Shown here: piece after piece, positions 55,056 through 64,000 of the stretch
Position numbering within the stretch: position 1 is the stretch's first letter
Layout of the letters: every line of letters starts with the position of its first letter
Source of the DNA: Wenzhouxiangella sediminis
GTDB lineage: Bacteria > Pseudomonadota > Gammaproteobacteria > Xanthomonadales > Wenzhouxiangellaceae
NCBI RefSeq assembly: GCF_003410055.1
Contig: NZ_QUZK01000033.1
Span: 1-64,000 of the forward strand
DNA length: 64,000 nucleotides
Direction of reading: 5' to 3'
Program-made: the position numbers and the translations under genes
Notes under the pieces: generated by a model
The model's database searches: none
Seen by the model: the letters and a program-made list of their open reading frames with translations, nothing else
Told to the model about the DNA's origin: nothing

Positions 55056-55622
55056 ATGAACCGTTCCAGCGCCAGGCGCCCCTGGCACCAGCACTTCGAG
55101 ACCGTGGGGTCGATCACCGCCATTGTGGTCGGCGTCGCCGCATTGTTCGTCAGCTTCGACCAGAGCCGGGTCATGCGCGAGGAGATCCGGGCCTCGATCT
55201 GGCCGGCGCTGCAGGTCGATGGATTCGCTTCCCTGGAAAACGGCACCCTGGCGATCGGTCTCAGCGTCCAGAATGCCGGGGTCGGCCCCGCCCTGGTGGA
55301 ACGAGTGACCATCCGCCACGACGACTCGCCGGTGGAAGATCTCGATGCGCTGCGGGCATTGATGCCTCCCGGCGCCGACTTGTCGAGGACCTCCCTGACA
55401 GGCCGGGTCGTTGCGGCCGGCGCATCCGTTCGTCCGTTCGAATTGCGTTATCCGGCCGAAGAGAGCGACGATGCCATCGACGTCCTCAATCGCCTGCTGT
55501 CGAGATGGTCCGCTGAAGTCTGTTATTGCTCGACGCTCGGGCAGTGCTGGGTGGCCAGTGACGATCCAGGCGCGCCGACGATGGTCGACAGCTGTGAAGG
55601 TCAGCCCGGCGGCGACTTCTGA
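55056..55622 (+). CDS. Membrane-anchored hypothetical protein
   Basis: A 188-residue protein with one N-terminal helix (SITAIVVGVAALFVSF) followed by an Ig-like-looking beta domain (GTLAIGLSVQNAGVGPALVE), a pattern common in uncharacterised membrane-tethered proteins. It has Cys residues near the end (VCYCSTLGQCW). No family name recognised. Its 3' end overlaps the DUF2256 gene on the other strand by 22 bases. Confidence 0.7.
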   Translation: MNRSSARRPWHQHFETVGSITAIVVGVAALFVSFDQSRVMREEIRASIWPALQVDGFASLENGTLAIGLSVQNAGVGPALVERVTIRHDDSPVEDLDALRALMPPGADLSRTSLTGRVVAAGASVRPFELRYPAEESDDAIDVLNRLLSRWSAEVCYCSTLGQCWVASDDPGAPTMVDSCEGQPGGDF

Positions 55623-55777
55623 TCACTGCGGGTCTGTCGATTGCGCCGCCGGCCTTCACTGCTGCACCGTTTGGAGCAGTAACGAACCTCGTCCCAGCAA
55701 TCGCGCCATTTGCGACGCCAGGTGAACGGGCGCTTGCAGACAACGCAGATGCGAGTTGGCAGTTCGGACTTTTTCAC
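55601..55777 (-). CDS. DUF2256-family small zinc-ribbon-like protein
   Basis: A 58-residue protein starting at GTG 55777, with the full DUF2256 pattern: KKSELPTRICVVCKRPFTW, then RRKWRDCWDEVRYCSKRC. The four conserved cysteines (CVVC, YC, RC) suggest a metal ribbon. Its function is unknown; relatives often neighbour photolyase genes, but none is seen here. No clear ribosome site is visible. It is convergent and overlapping with the preceding hypothetical gene. Confidence 0.85.
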   Translation of the reverse strand: MKKSELPTRICVVCKRPFTWRRKWRDCWDEVRYCSKRCSSEGRRRNRQTRSDQKSPPG

Positions 55778-55878
55778 ACCGTATAGTCGATCACGCGGGC
55801 ATTCACGAGCGGGTGAATCCTCCAGTATTCTGGCCGGTACACGCGTCGGGTATGCTGACCGACCTTGCCGACCGGACG

Positions 55879-57738
55879 ATGCCGATGCCCCGAATTTTCA
55901 TAGTCCTCTCCCTCTTCGCAGCCATGATCATGGCGGTGGCCTGCAGTCCGGTTTCTCAAACGGGTGAAGGGGAAGGGGGAGGCCGGGAATCCCGCGTCGC
56001 ACTGAACGCCTTCTTCGAGCGTGTCGAGTCCGAAAGGCGGGCGCTGAGTCCGCAGGCCATGGCTGCCCACACGCTGGGAACGGCCGAAGAGGAACGATAT
56101 CTCGGCAGGCTCGATGTGCCCTCGGTCGACAAGACCCAACGCGAACTCGCCCTGGCGCGGCAGCACCTGGAGACGCTCCGGGACTTCGACAGAGATTCAC
56201 TCGACGGTCAGGACGCCTTGTCGCGCGACATCATGGCCTGGCAGCTCGAGCATCAGGTCGAGGGTGCTTCTTTCGTCTGGCACGACTACCCGGTCAATCA
56301 GTTGATGTCCTTCCACAACATGCTGCCGGGCTACATGACCGGCCAGCATCCCTTGCGCAACGATGCCGACGTCGACTTCTACATCGAACGCCTGAAACGC
56401 TTCCCCGACGTTTTCGCGGGCGCGGTCGAAGTCGTTCAGCATCGCGTAGAGCGCGGCATCGTGCCGCCGCGTTTTGCCATCGAAAAGACCATGCGCGATG
56501 CGCGCGCATTCGTCGACGGTGCGGCCGAGGACAATCCGCTGGTGACCGAGATTGTGGCGCGGGCCGATCGCAGCGGCGCTTTGTCGGCCGAACGTCGAGA
56601 GGGACTGGAGGCCGAACTGGCCGCCGTGGTCAGGGAACAGGTCGTGCCGGCCTATCATCACCTGGCCGACTACCTGGAAGGCCTGCTCGCGCTCGAGCCG
56701 ACCAATGACGGCGTCTGGCGACTGCCGGACGGCGATGCCTACTATCGCTGGCTGCTCGAGGGGCACACCACCACCGATCTCGGCCCGGAGGTCATTCACC
56801 AGCTCGGGCTCGACGAGGTGGATCGCATCTCGGCAAGAATGGATGAGCTGCTCTGCGGCCAGGGCTATTGCGAAGGCACGGTGGGTGAACGCATGGTCGC
56901 CCTCAACGGGGAGGCGCGATTCCTTTTCGAGGATTCCGATGCCGGCCGCGGGCGCATCCTGGCCGCCTACCGCGAGATCGTCGCCGAGATCGAGGACGGC
57001 CTGGACGGCTGGTTCCACCAAGGGCCGGCCGCGCCGATCGAGGTCAGGCGCGTGCCCGCGTATCGCGAAGCCACCGCTTTCGGCGCCTACTATATGCGCC
57101 CGTCGGTCGACGGCAGCCGGCCGGGCCAGTTTTTCGTCAACCTGCGCTCGGTCGATGAGCACCCGCGCTATGCCATGCGCACGCTGGCCTACCACGAGTC
57201 CATCCCCGGGCATCATCTCCAGATCACCCGCATGCAGGCGATGGAGAACGTACCGGACTTTCGCCGAAGCTTGAGCCTGCACGCACACGCCGAGGGTTGG
57301 GCGCTCTACGCCGAAGGTCTGGCCGCCGAGATGGGTTTTCACGATGACCCGTTCAGCGACCTGGGCCGCCTGCGCGCCGAGCTGTTCCGAGCCGTGCGAC
57401 TGGTTGTCGACACCGGCATGCATCATCACCGCTGGTCGCGCGAGCGCGCCATCGGCTATATGCATTCGGTGACCGGCATGCCGATGACCGACGTGGTTGC
57501 CGAGATCGAGCGCTACCTGGTCATTCCGGGCCAGGCCTGCTCTTTCAAGATCGGGATGCTCCGCATCCAGGCCATGCGCCAGCGGGCCGCCGAGGCACTG
57601 GGCGACGATTTCGACATTCGCGATTTCCACCGCGTGATTCTCGACAACGGCGCCATGCCTCTGGCCCTGCTCGATCGCGTCGTCGACGACTGGATCGAAC
57701 GCACCACGAAGCGGGGGGCTTCCGGCACCGCGCTGTAG
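55879..57738 (+). CDS. DUF885-family predicted metallopeptidase, probable lipoprotein
   Basis: A 619-residue DUF885 protein. Its zinc motif is ATLAYHE-like: LAYHESIPGHHLQITR (His439), a variant of H-E-x-x-P-G-H-H. An acidic helix (HAHAEGWALYAEGLAAEMG) supplies the expected third ligand. The N-terminus ends in AVAC after a hydrophobic run, so it is probably a lipoprotein, although -3 is Ala rather than Leu. The start could also be ATG 55885 or 55852. DUF885 enzymes are periplasmic peptidases of poorly known specificity. Confidence 0.88.
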   Translation: MPMPRIFIVLSLFAAMIMAVACSPVSQTGEGEGGGRESRVALNAFFERVESERRALSPQAMAAHTLGTAEEERYLGRLDVPSVDKTQRELALARQHLETLRDFDRDSLDGQDALSRDIMAWQLEHQVEGASFVWHDYPVNQLMSFHNMLPGYMTGQHPLRNDADVDFYIERLKRFPDVFAGAVEVVQHRVERGIVPPRFAIEKTMRDARAFVDGAAEDNPLVTEIVARADRSGALSAERREGLEAELAAVVREQVVPAYHHLADYLEGLLALEPTNDGVWRLPDGDAYYRWLLEGHTTTDLGPEVIHQLGLDEVDRISARMDELLCGQGYCEGTVGERMVALNGEARFLFEDSDAGRGRILAAYREIVAEIEDGLDGWFHQGPAAPIEVRRVPAYREATAFGAYYMRPSVDGSRPGQFFVNLRSVDEHPRYAMRTLAYHESIPGHHLQITRMQAMENVPDFRRSLSLHAHAEGWALYAEGLAAEMGFHDDPFSDLGRLRAELFRAVRLVVDTGMHHHRWSRERAIGYMHSVTGMPMTDVVAEIERYLVIPGQACSFKIGMLRIQAMRQRAAEALGDDFDIRDFHRVILDNGAMPLALLDRVVDDWIERTTKRGASGTAL

Positions 57739-57831
57739 ACATGTGCGCGCGATGCCCGCGTTCGTTGCGGGTCCATCGACGGCGGCCGAGTGATATGCTT
57801 GAGCGCCGTCCTTCTCCCGCGAAGCCCGAAC

Positions 57832-58809
57832 GTGTATTACGCTGCTGCCTGCCAGACCAACTTTCCTGCGCCCGCCCATCGCGATGAAATCGCCGATCGG
57901 GTGCGTCGCATGGGCGAGATCGTCGAACAGACGATCATCGGATACGAGCCGTTCTTCGACGTCCGGCTGCTGGTCTTTCCCGAATTCGCCCACGCCGTGC
58001 CCGTTCACGACAACCCCGGGAAACTTCTCGATACCGTGGCCGTGGCGCTCCCCAACGAGCACACGGACTTCTACGAGCGGCTCGCCAAGAAGTACGGCTG
58101 CTTCATCCAGACGGGCACCTTTCTCGAACGGGATGACGATTGGCCTGGCGTGGTATTCAACACGACCCTGCTGATCGGTCCCGACGGCATCCTTTCGAAA
58201 TACCGGAAGGTGAATCCCTGGATTCCCTGGGAAGTCCACGCGAGTCCGCACGACTTGCCCGGCTATCTCGACGATCCGTTTCCCGTGGTCGACACGGAAA
58301 TCGGCCGTCTCGGCGTTGCCATCTGCTACGACTGGCTGTTTCCGGAGACGATTCGCGAGCTGGCGTTTCGCGGCGCCGAAGTGCTGATTCGCGTCTCCGC
58401 CTACATGGATCCCTGGGGCACGCAGCAGCCAACCGACTGGTGGACGCTGGTCAATCGCACTCGTGCGCTGGAGAACACCGCCTATGTGGTGGCCGCCAAC
58501 CAGGGCGCGGAGATGCATCACTACCCGCCGTTCTCCTGGCCGGGCGGCTCGATGGCCGTGGACTACGACGGACGGATTCTCGCCCAGGCCGATCCCGGAC
58601 CCGGCGAGAAGGTCGTGGTCGCGCCGATCGACATCGAAACGCTTCGTCATGAACGCACCCGTCGACGGGGGCACGACACCCGTGCGCATTACCGGGCCGA
58701 AGTTCACGACTATGCGCGAGCGACGCGGCTGGCGCCGGCCGGCGCGGCCGATCTCAGCATCGAGGCGGCCGGCCGGCGCATCGCGGCCGCCAAGAAAACC
58801 CTGCCCTGA
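57832..58809 (+). CDS. Nitrilase-superfamily carbon-nitrogen hydrolase
   Basis: About 325 residues. The Glu-Lys-Cys triad is visible: Glu51 in LLVFPEFAH, Lys126 in YRKVNPW and Cys165 in AICYDWLFPE. The general pattern is that of aliphatic amidases or nitrilases with an extended C-terminus. GTG 57832 is preferred because YYAAACQTNF matches the family start; an upstream GTG at 57790 is possible. The substrate is unknown. It lies upstream of the giant FG-GAP gene with a 14-base gap. Confidence 0.88.
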   Translation: MYYAAACQTNFPAPAHRDEIADRVRRMGEIVEQTIIGYEPFFDVRLLVFPEFAHAVPVHDNPGKLLDTVAVALPNEHTDFYERLAKKYGCFIQTGTFLERDDDWPGVVFNTTLLIGPDGILSKYRKVNPWIPWEVHASPHDLPGYLDDPFPVVDTEIGRLGVAICYDWLFPETIRELAFRGAEVLIRVSAYMDPWGTQQPTDWWTLVNRTRALENTAYVVAANQGAEMHHYPPFSWPGGSMAVDYDGRILAQADPGPGEKVVVAPIDIETLRHERTRRRGHDTRAHYRAEVHDYARATRLAPAGAADLSIEAAGRRIAAAKKTLP

Positions 58810-58823
58810 CTGAAAGGCTCGTC

Positions 58824-61800
58824 ATGACCCGTAACTGGATTGCCCGCTGGTCCGCCGCCCTGTTGTTCATCCTGCTGGCCGGCTGCCAGCCCTCCGGGTC
58901 CGAGTTGCCGCCCGCTGCTATAGAGCAGAACAACCGCGGCGTCGGGTTGATGGGACAGTATCGCAACGAGGAAGCCAGGCAGGTCTTCGCCGAGCTCGCC
59001 GATGCCCATCCCGGCTGGCTGGAAGTGCGCGTCAACGAGGCGATCGCGATCCTCAACAGGCAGGAGGAAGGTGACGAGCGCCGGGCCCTGGCGGAGGTCG
59101 AGTCCGTACTCGAAGAAGATCCCGGCCATGTTCGCGCCCACTATGTCGCCGGTTTGATGCGCTTCTATCTCGGCGAAACCGAACGCGCCTTGCCGCATTT
59201 CAGGGCGGTCCGCGAGGCCGCGCCCCGGGATGCCTACGCGGCCTATTTTGCGGCGCAGGCCCTGGCCCAGCTCGGCCGCAACGAGGAGGCGCTGGAACTC
59301 TACGAGCGGGCAATCGTGCTCGATCCTTACCTGCGTAGTGCCTACTATGGGGCAGCCCTGGTGTTGCGGCAGGCGGGCCGCACGGAGCGCGCCGGCGAGC
59401 AGCTCGCCGCCTACCAGCGCTTTGCCGACAATCCCCGCGCCCATCTCGCCGAGTTCCGGTATACGCGAATGGGGCCGCTGGCGGAGGCCAAGGCTGTCTC
59501 GGGCGAGTCGCCCCAGAGCAACGCCGAGCCGCCGGAAGGCGCCCTGTTCGGCGCTTCGCGCGATGCGGCCACGCTGCCGCCCGGCGGTGACCGGGTCTCG
59601 CTGACGACCGCCGATATCGACGGCGACGGCCGACTCGACCTGTTCGTCTCCGACCCCGTCGCCACGCTCGTGCTGCTCGGACGTGAAGAGGGATTCGAAA
59701 GCGCTGATTCACACCCCCTGGCCGGTCTCGACGGCGTACGGGCTGCAGCCTGGGGCGACGTCGACAATGACGGTCGGCTGGATGTCTACCTGTGCCGGAC
59801 CGGCCCGAATCTTCTTCTGTCGGGCAACGACGAATGGCGTCCGGCGCCCGGGGCGGGGGATGTCGACGATGGCGGCGACTGCGCCGATGTCGGAATGTTC
59901 GACGCCGACCACGACGGCGACCTCGACGTTTTCGTGGTCAATGCCGATGCCCCCAACGAGCTCTACAGCAACAACCTCGACGGCAGCTGGCGGGCCCTCG
60001 CTCAGACGACCGAGGCGATGCTGGCCGGCCATGATGGCAGTCGCGGAATCCTGGCGGCCGATCTGGATTCCGATCGCGACGGCGATCTCGTCGCCTGGCA
60101 CGATCGATCGCCGCAGCAAGTGCTCCTCAACGATCGGCTCTGGCGCTATCGCGAGACCGATGCGTTCCAGGCATTCAGGCAGTCGCCTGCGGTTTCGGTG
60201 ACGGTGGCCGATTTCGAGGCCAGCGGCCAGCCGGCCCTGATCGGACTTCGACCCGACGGCGGCATCGACCGCTGGCGGCCCGGCGACGACGGTCTCTGGC
60301 AGGCAGAAGCGTTGGCGAGGATCGAGATGGACTCGCCCGCGAGCGCGTCTCTGGCGGCCCTGGATCTGACCGGCAACGGACAGCCCGAACTCCTGGTGCA
60401 CCACGCGGACGGATTCGAGGTGCTGGCCTTCCGGCCCGATCCGGTCCGGCTGGAGTCGATTGCATCGGAATCCGCGGTTCTCCGGGCTCTGACGCCAATC
60501 CTGATGACGCCGGCAAGGGGACCCGCGCTCGCCGGCCTGGTGAGCGTGCAGGGCGATCGTCGGCTGCGGATCTGGCCGGCAGGTCCGGGTCGCCATGAAT
60601 TCCTGGCCATCGCGCCGACCGGCCGCTCCGAGCGTGCCGACGGCATGCGCTCCAACGCCTCGGGCATCGGAACCGGCATCGTCGCGCGCTTTGGCGATCG
60701 CTGGGCGCTGGCCGATACCTATGACCGGCACGCCGCGCCGGGCCAGAGCCTGCAACCGGTCGCGTTCGGCCTGGCCGGCGATGACCGGCTCGACTTCGTG
60801 CGGCTGCACTGGAGCGACGGCGTTCTGCAGACCGAGATGGCGCTGGCCGCCGGTCAGGTCCATCGAATCCCGGAAACGCAGCGTCAGCTCGCCAGTTGCC
60901 CGGTGCTGTTCGCCTTCGACGGCGAGCGCTTCGAATTCGTTTCCGACCTGCTCGGCGTGGCCGGCATCGGGTTCTTCCAGGCGCCCGGTCAGTATTCCGA
61001 GCCGAGGCCGTGGGAGTATTTCCGCTTTCCCGAGGGCAGCATTGCGCCTCGTGACGGCTACTACGCGATCCGCATTGGCGAACCGATGGAAGAGGTCGCT
61101 TACCTGGACCAGGCGCGTTTGCATGTGCATGACTTGCCCCCGGGTTGGTCGGTGACCCTGGACGAACGCTTGCACACCGGAGGCGGGCCGGCGCCGACGG
61201 GGGCGGCGGTCTACTATCGGGATGCCTCCCTCCTGTCGGTCGGGCGTGCCACGAACGAGCGCGGAGAAGACGTGACCGAGGCCGTGCGCAAGGCCGATTT
61301 CGAGGCCGCTCCCTTGGGCGAACGCGACCGCCGATTCATCGGACGGCTCACCGAGGAACACCTGTTGACGCTGGACTTCGGCCGCCCCATCAATCCGGAC
61401 GGCAGCCGTCCGGTGCTGATCATCGACGGTTGGGTCGAGTACCCGTATTCGCAGACCGTCTTCTCGGCCTGGCAGGCGGATGCGGCATACGCCGCGCCGA
61501 CCCTGGAGGCGCGCGCCGGGGGGCAATGGCAGACCGTCTACCGGCATTTCGGTTACCCGGCCGGCATGCCGCGGGAGATGTCGTTGCCGCTCGACGGCCT
61601 GCCGGCGGGCACGACCGCGCTGCGGCTTCGCACCAACCTGGAAATCTACTTCGATCGCGTTGCTGTCGCCCACGCGGAGCCGGCGCCCGGCTCGGCCACC
61701 GTACGCGTGCTCGACGTCGAGCGTGCGCGCCTGGGTCGCCCCGGTTTCGCCCGGCGCGACACGTTGGATCAGCGGCGGCCTTACTACGACTATTCGGATC

Positions 61801-62120
61801 GAAGCCCGTTCTGGGACACCAAGGCACCGACCGGTTATTACACGGCATTCGGCCCGGTCGGGGACCTGGTCGGCGAGGCCGACGACCGTTTCGCCGTACT
61901 GGGCCCGGGCGAGGAAGTGTTGTTCGAGTTCGCCGCGCCGCCGGCAGCGCCGGAGGGGTTTCGTCGGGAGGTGATTCTCGAAATTCGCGGCTACGCCAAG
62001 GACATGGACCTCTACACCCGCGACGGCGAAACCGTCGGCCCGCTGCCGGGGTCTTCGAATCCGTCCGAGGACGACACCGCGGGTCGGGGCAAGTTGACGC
62101 GCTTTCGGGGAGGATACTGA
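58824..62120 (+). CDS. Giant lipoprotein with TPR and FG-GAP/VCBS repeats (CRTAC1/UnbV-like)
   Basis: A 1098-residue lipoprotein (lipobox LLAGC). TPR-like helices occupy about 30-215, followed by calcium-binding FG-GAP blades with D-x-D-x-D-G motifs (DIDGDGRLDLF, DVDNDGRLDVY, DADHDGDLDVF, DSDRDGDLVAW). A C-terminal region (about 690-1040, LFAFDGERFEFVSDLLGVAG) is of the kind seen in ASPIC/UnbV (CRTAC1) proteins. It is directly followed by the multiheme cytochrome (stop TGA then GTG), so it may be the surface partner of that cytochrome. Confidence 0.88.
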   Translation: MTRNWIARWSAALLFILLAGCQPSGSELPPAAIEQNNRGVGLMGQYRNEEARQVFAELADAHPGWLEVRVNEAIAILNRQEEGDERRALAEVESVLEEDPGHVRAHYVAGLMRFYLGETERALPHFRAVREAAPRDAYAAYFAAQALAQLGRNEEALELYERAIVLDPYLRSAYYGAALVLRQAGRTERAGEQLAAYQRFADNPRAHLAEFRYTRMGPLAEAKAVSGESPQSNAEPPEGALFGASRDAATLPPGGDRVSLTTADIDGDGRLDLFVSDPVATLVLLGREEGFESADSHPLAGLDGVRAAAWGDVDNDGRLDVYLCRTGPNLLLSGNDEWRPAPGAGDVDDGGDCADVGMFDADHDGDLDVFVVNADAPNELYSNNLDGSWRALAQTTEAMLAGHDGSRGILAADLDSDRDGDLVAWHDRSPQQVLLNDRLWRYRETDAFQAFRQSPAVSVTVADFEASGQPALIGLRPDGGIDRWRPGDDGLWQAEALARIEMDSPASASLAALDLTGNGQPELLVHHADGFEVLAFRPDPVRLESIASESAVLRALTPILMTPARGPALAGLVSVQGDRRLRIWPAGPGRHEFLAIAPTGRSERADGMRSNASGIGTGIVARFGDRWALADTYDRHAAPGQSLQPVAFGLAGDDRLDFVRLHWSDGVLQTEMALAAGQVHRIPETQRQLASCPVLFAFDGERFEFVSDLLGVAGIGFFQAPGQYSEPRPWEYFRFPEGSIAPRDGYYAIRIGEPMEEVAYLDQARLHVHDLPPGWSVTLDERLHTGGGPAPTGAAVYYRDASLLSVGRATNERGEDVTEAVRKADFEAAPLGERDRRFIGRLTEEHLLTLDFGRPINPDGSRPVLIIDGWVEYPYSQTVFSAWQADAAYAAPTLEARAGGQWQTVYRHFGYPAGMPREMSLPLDGLPAGTTALRLRTNLEIYFDRVAVAHAEPAPGSATVRVLDVERARLGRPGFARRDTLDQRRPYYDYSDRSPFWDTKAPTGYYTAFGPVGDLVGEADDRFAVLGPGEEVLFEFAAPPAAPEGFRREVILEIRGYAKDMDLYTRDGETVGPLPGSSNPSEDDTAGRGKLTRFRGGY

Positions 62121-64000
62121 GTGACACAACGCAAGCGTCCGCGCAAGGCCGTCGGCCCGCGCCTTCGATGGCTGCTGGTGGCCGTGCTGGGGCTTTTTGC
62201 GCTGCTGCTGGTCAACTCGGTCTACCTGGGCGGCATCACGCTGGTCGAGCATCTGTCCGGCGAAACCTACCAGGACTACACCTACCAACTGATGTTCCTG
62301 TTCCACCTGGTCTTCGGGCTGATGCTCGTCGTGCCTGCGCTGGTGTTCATCGGCGTACACATGCGCAATACCTGGAGCCGGCCCAACCGGCGAGCGGTCT
62401 ACGCCGGCCTGGGCCTGTTCGCGGCAGTGCTGGTCCTGCTGGTCAGCGGCCTTGCGCTGGTGCGTTTCGATTTCTTCCAGGTGCGCAGCGAAGTGGTTCG
62501 CGCGGGCGCCTACTGGCTGCACGTGCTGGTGCCGCTGGTCTGCATCTGGCTGTTCGTCCTCCACCGACTGGCCGGCCCGCGCATCCGGTGGCGATCCGGG
62601 CTGGTTGTGGCCGGTCTCGGTGCCGCCTTCGCCCTCGGCCTGGTCGCGCTGCAGTCCCAGGATCCGCGCCAGTGGAACCGCCCGGGGCAGTATGGCGAGG
62701 CCGATTTTCGTCCGGCCCTGACGCGTTCGGCCACCGGCGACTTCATACCGGCCGAGACCCTGATGATGGACGAGTACTGCGCGGACTGCCACGCCGACGT
62801 GCACGCCCAGTGGCAGAACAGCATGCACCGTTGGGCATCGTTCAACAATCCGGTCTACCTGATGTCGGTACGCAACACGCGAGAGTTCGCCCTCGAGCGC
62901 GACGGCAACGTGGAAGCGGCGCGCTTCTGTGCCGGCTGCCATGACCTGGTGCCCCTGCTTTCGGGCGCCTTCGACGATCCCGACTACGACGACGTCAATC
63001 ACCCGACGGCGCATGCGGGCATCACCTGCACTTCCTGTCACGCCATCACCAACGTCAACAGCCCGCGCGGCAACGGCGACTTCACCGTCGAGGAGCCGGT
63101 GCACTATCCGTTCGCCTTCAGCGAAGATTCCCTGTTGCAGTGGGTCAATGCGCAGCTGATCAAGGCCAAGCCGGCCTTCCACAAGAAGACCTTCCTGAAA
63201 CCGCTGCACCGCGAGCCCGAGTTCTGCGGTACCTGCCACAAGGTCCACTTGCCCGAGCACCTCAACGACTACAAGTGGCTCCGCGGCCAGAATCACTATG
63301 ATTCCTTCCTGCTCAGCGGCGTGTCCGGACACGGCGTAAGCAGCTTCTACTATCCGGAGCAGGCCCAGGAGAACTGTTCAGGCTGTCATATGCCGACGGT
63401 GGCTTCCGACGACTTCGGCGCCCGCCGACGAGGCGAAGACGACTTCTACAGCGTTCACGATCACATGTTTCCGGCCGCCAATACCGCCATTCCGCGCATG
63501 GTCGGCCTGCCCGGGGAAGTGGTGGAATCGCATCAAGCATTTCTGCAGAAGGCGCTGCGCGTCGACCTGGTTGCGCTACGTGAGGAAGGGCGTATCGATG
63601 GACCGCTGGTCGCGCCCATCCGCCCCGACGTCCCGGCCCTGCAGCCCGGTCGAGAGTATCTCCTCGAGACCGTGGTTCGAACGACGGGAATGGGGCACCA
63701 CTTCACGCAGGGCACGGCCGACTCCAACCAGGTCTGGGTCGAAGTCGAGGTCGAGCACGACGGTCGCATCATCGCTCGCAGCGGCGGAATCGAGCGGGAT
63801 GAGCACCGCGTCGACCCTTGGTCGCACTTCATCAATGCCTATGTGCTCGACCGCGATGGCAACCGCATCGAACGGCGCAACCCCGAAGACATCTTCGTGC
63901 CGCTCTACAACCACCAGATTCCCCCGGGCGCGGCCGATGTCGTCCATTACCGCCTGGCCGTGCCGGAATCGATCGAGGGCGAGTTGACGGTGCGTGCCCG
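62121..64000 (+). CDS. Membrane multiheme cytochrome c (3' end beyond window)
   Basis: An open frame to the window edge (at least 626 codons, GTG start directly after the upstream stop). The N-terminal 200 residues have about four helices with histidine pairs suited to b-heme binding (HVLVPLVCIWLFVLH, and FHLVFGL to GVHM). The periplasmic part has five c-heme motifs (CADCH, CAGCH, CTSCH, CGTCH, CSGCH), then a beta-rich region. It would pass electrons from the quinone pool to the periplasm or to the neighbouring lipoprotein. The b-heme assignment is inference. Confidence 0.88.
   Translation, partial: MTQRKRPRKAVGPRLRWLLVAVLGLFALLLVNSVYLGGITLVEHLSGETYQDYTYQLMFLFHLVFGLMLVVPALVFIGVHMRNTWSRPNRRAVYAGLGLFAAVLVLLVSGLALVRFDFFQVRSEVVRAGAYWLHVLVPLVCIWLFVLHRLAGPRIRWRSGLVVAGLGAAFALGLVALQSQDPRQWNRPGQYGEADFRPALTRSATGDFIPAETLMMDEYCADCHADVHAQWQNSMHRWASFNNPVYLMSVRNTREFALERDGNVEAARFCAGCHDLVPLLSGAFDDPDYDDVNHPTAHAGITCTSCHAITNVNSPRGNGDFTVEEPVHYPFAFSEDSLLQWVNAQLIKAKPAFHKKTFLKPLHREPEFCGTCHKVHLPEHLNDYKWLRGQNHYDSFLLSGVSGHGVSSFYYPEQAQENCSGCHMPTVASDDFGARRRGEDDFYSVHDHMFPAANTAIPRMVGLPGEVVESHQAFLQKALRVDLVALREEGRIDGPLVAPIRPDVPALQPGREYLLETVVRTTGMGHHFTQGTADSNQVWVEVEVEHDGRIIARSGGIERDEHRVDPWSHFINAYVLDRDGNRIERRNPEDIFVPLYNHQIPPGAADVVHYRLAVPESIEGELTVRA

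Noticed and set aside
59709-63332. About 1200-codon frame antisense to the FG-GAP and cytochrome genes
   Set aside because: It mirrors sense codons with strong third-position GC; no start signal or domain, and the sense genes have clear motifs.

Overview
The window reads as a piece of chromosome from a high-GC gammaproteobacterium, plausibly close to Wenzhouxiangella or the Xanthomonadales. This is inference from gene families: a PDH E3 with an N-terminal lipoyl domain, paired Crp/Fnr regulators, GST/YghU proteins, secreted proteins ending in an L/I-F-x-D-x-F tail, and a proteobacterial sortase. I made no database search and found no rRNA, tRNA, CRISPR array or transposase.

Layout. 0-2.6 kb: a secreted DJ-1-like protein and a DinB protein with less GC-biased codons, then a YghU-type GST. 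2.7-8.9 kb: a lipoprotein methyltransferase and a central-carbon block (pyruvate kinase, class I aldolase, malic enzyme). 9.1-17 kb: an accessory-looking stretch with a sortase and its LPATAG substrate, a PAS-GGDEF/PRC-barrel pair, a broken desaturase, a small DUF883-like pseudogene, an M48 protease apparently shortened inside, and a secreted HExxH protein. 17-20.3 kb: two Crp/Fnr paralogues, ExoD and two small membrane stress-type proteins. 20.4-24.9 kb: an RND efflux pair. 25-29.5 kb: a tight operon of an ATP-grasp ligase, a predicted papain-like hydrolase and an HDAC-family deacetylase, which I consider the best candidate for an undescribed system. 29.5-38.1 kb: a TMEM175-like protein, a secreted beta-helix protein, and a minus-strand set of ABC transporter, amidohydrolase, histidine kinase and response regulator, then a GST. 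38-46.3 kb: a secreted repeat protein, a TraB/GumN protein, membrane proteins, a Na/Ca antiporter, an FAD dehydrogenase and a GNAT. 46.4-53.1 kb: the pyruvate dehydrogenase operon with an embedded aspartic protease gene. 53.2-64 kb: a pentaheme cytochrome, DUF2256 and DUF885 proteins, a nitrilase, a giant TPR/FG-GAP lipoprotein, and a membrane multiheme cytochrome cut by the window edge.

How the genes work together. Pyruvate kinase, malic enzyme and PDH all converge on pyruvate and acetyl-CoA. The two cytochromes and the FG-GAP lipoprotein suggest a periplasmic or cell-surface electron-transfer function. The histidine kinase/response regulator pair beside the ABC-2 exporter resembles envelope-stress or antibiotic-sensing modules. 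Repeat-derived sequence is common: two MITE-like intergenic elements, and a GGTTTCAGG/CCTGAAACC element seen between genes at 6.5 kb and translated inside the flexible linkers of both PDH E2 and E3. A 50-base remnant of a response-regulator 3' end at 30.8 kb suggests that the beta-helix gene was inserted next to the intact regulator.
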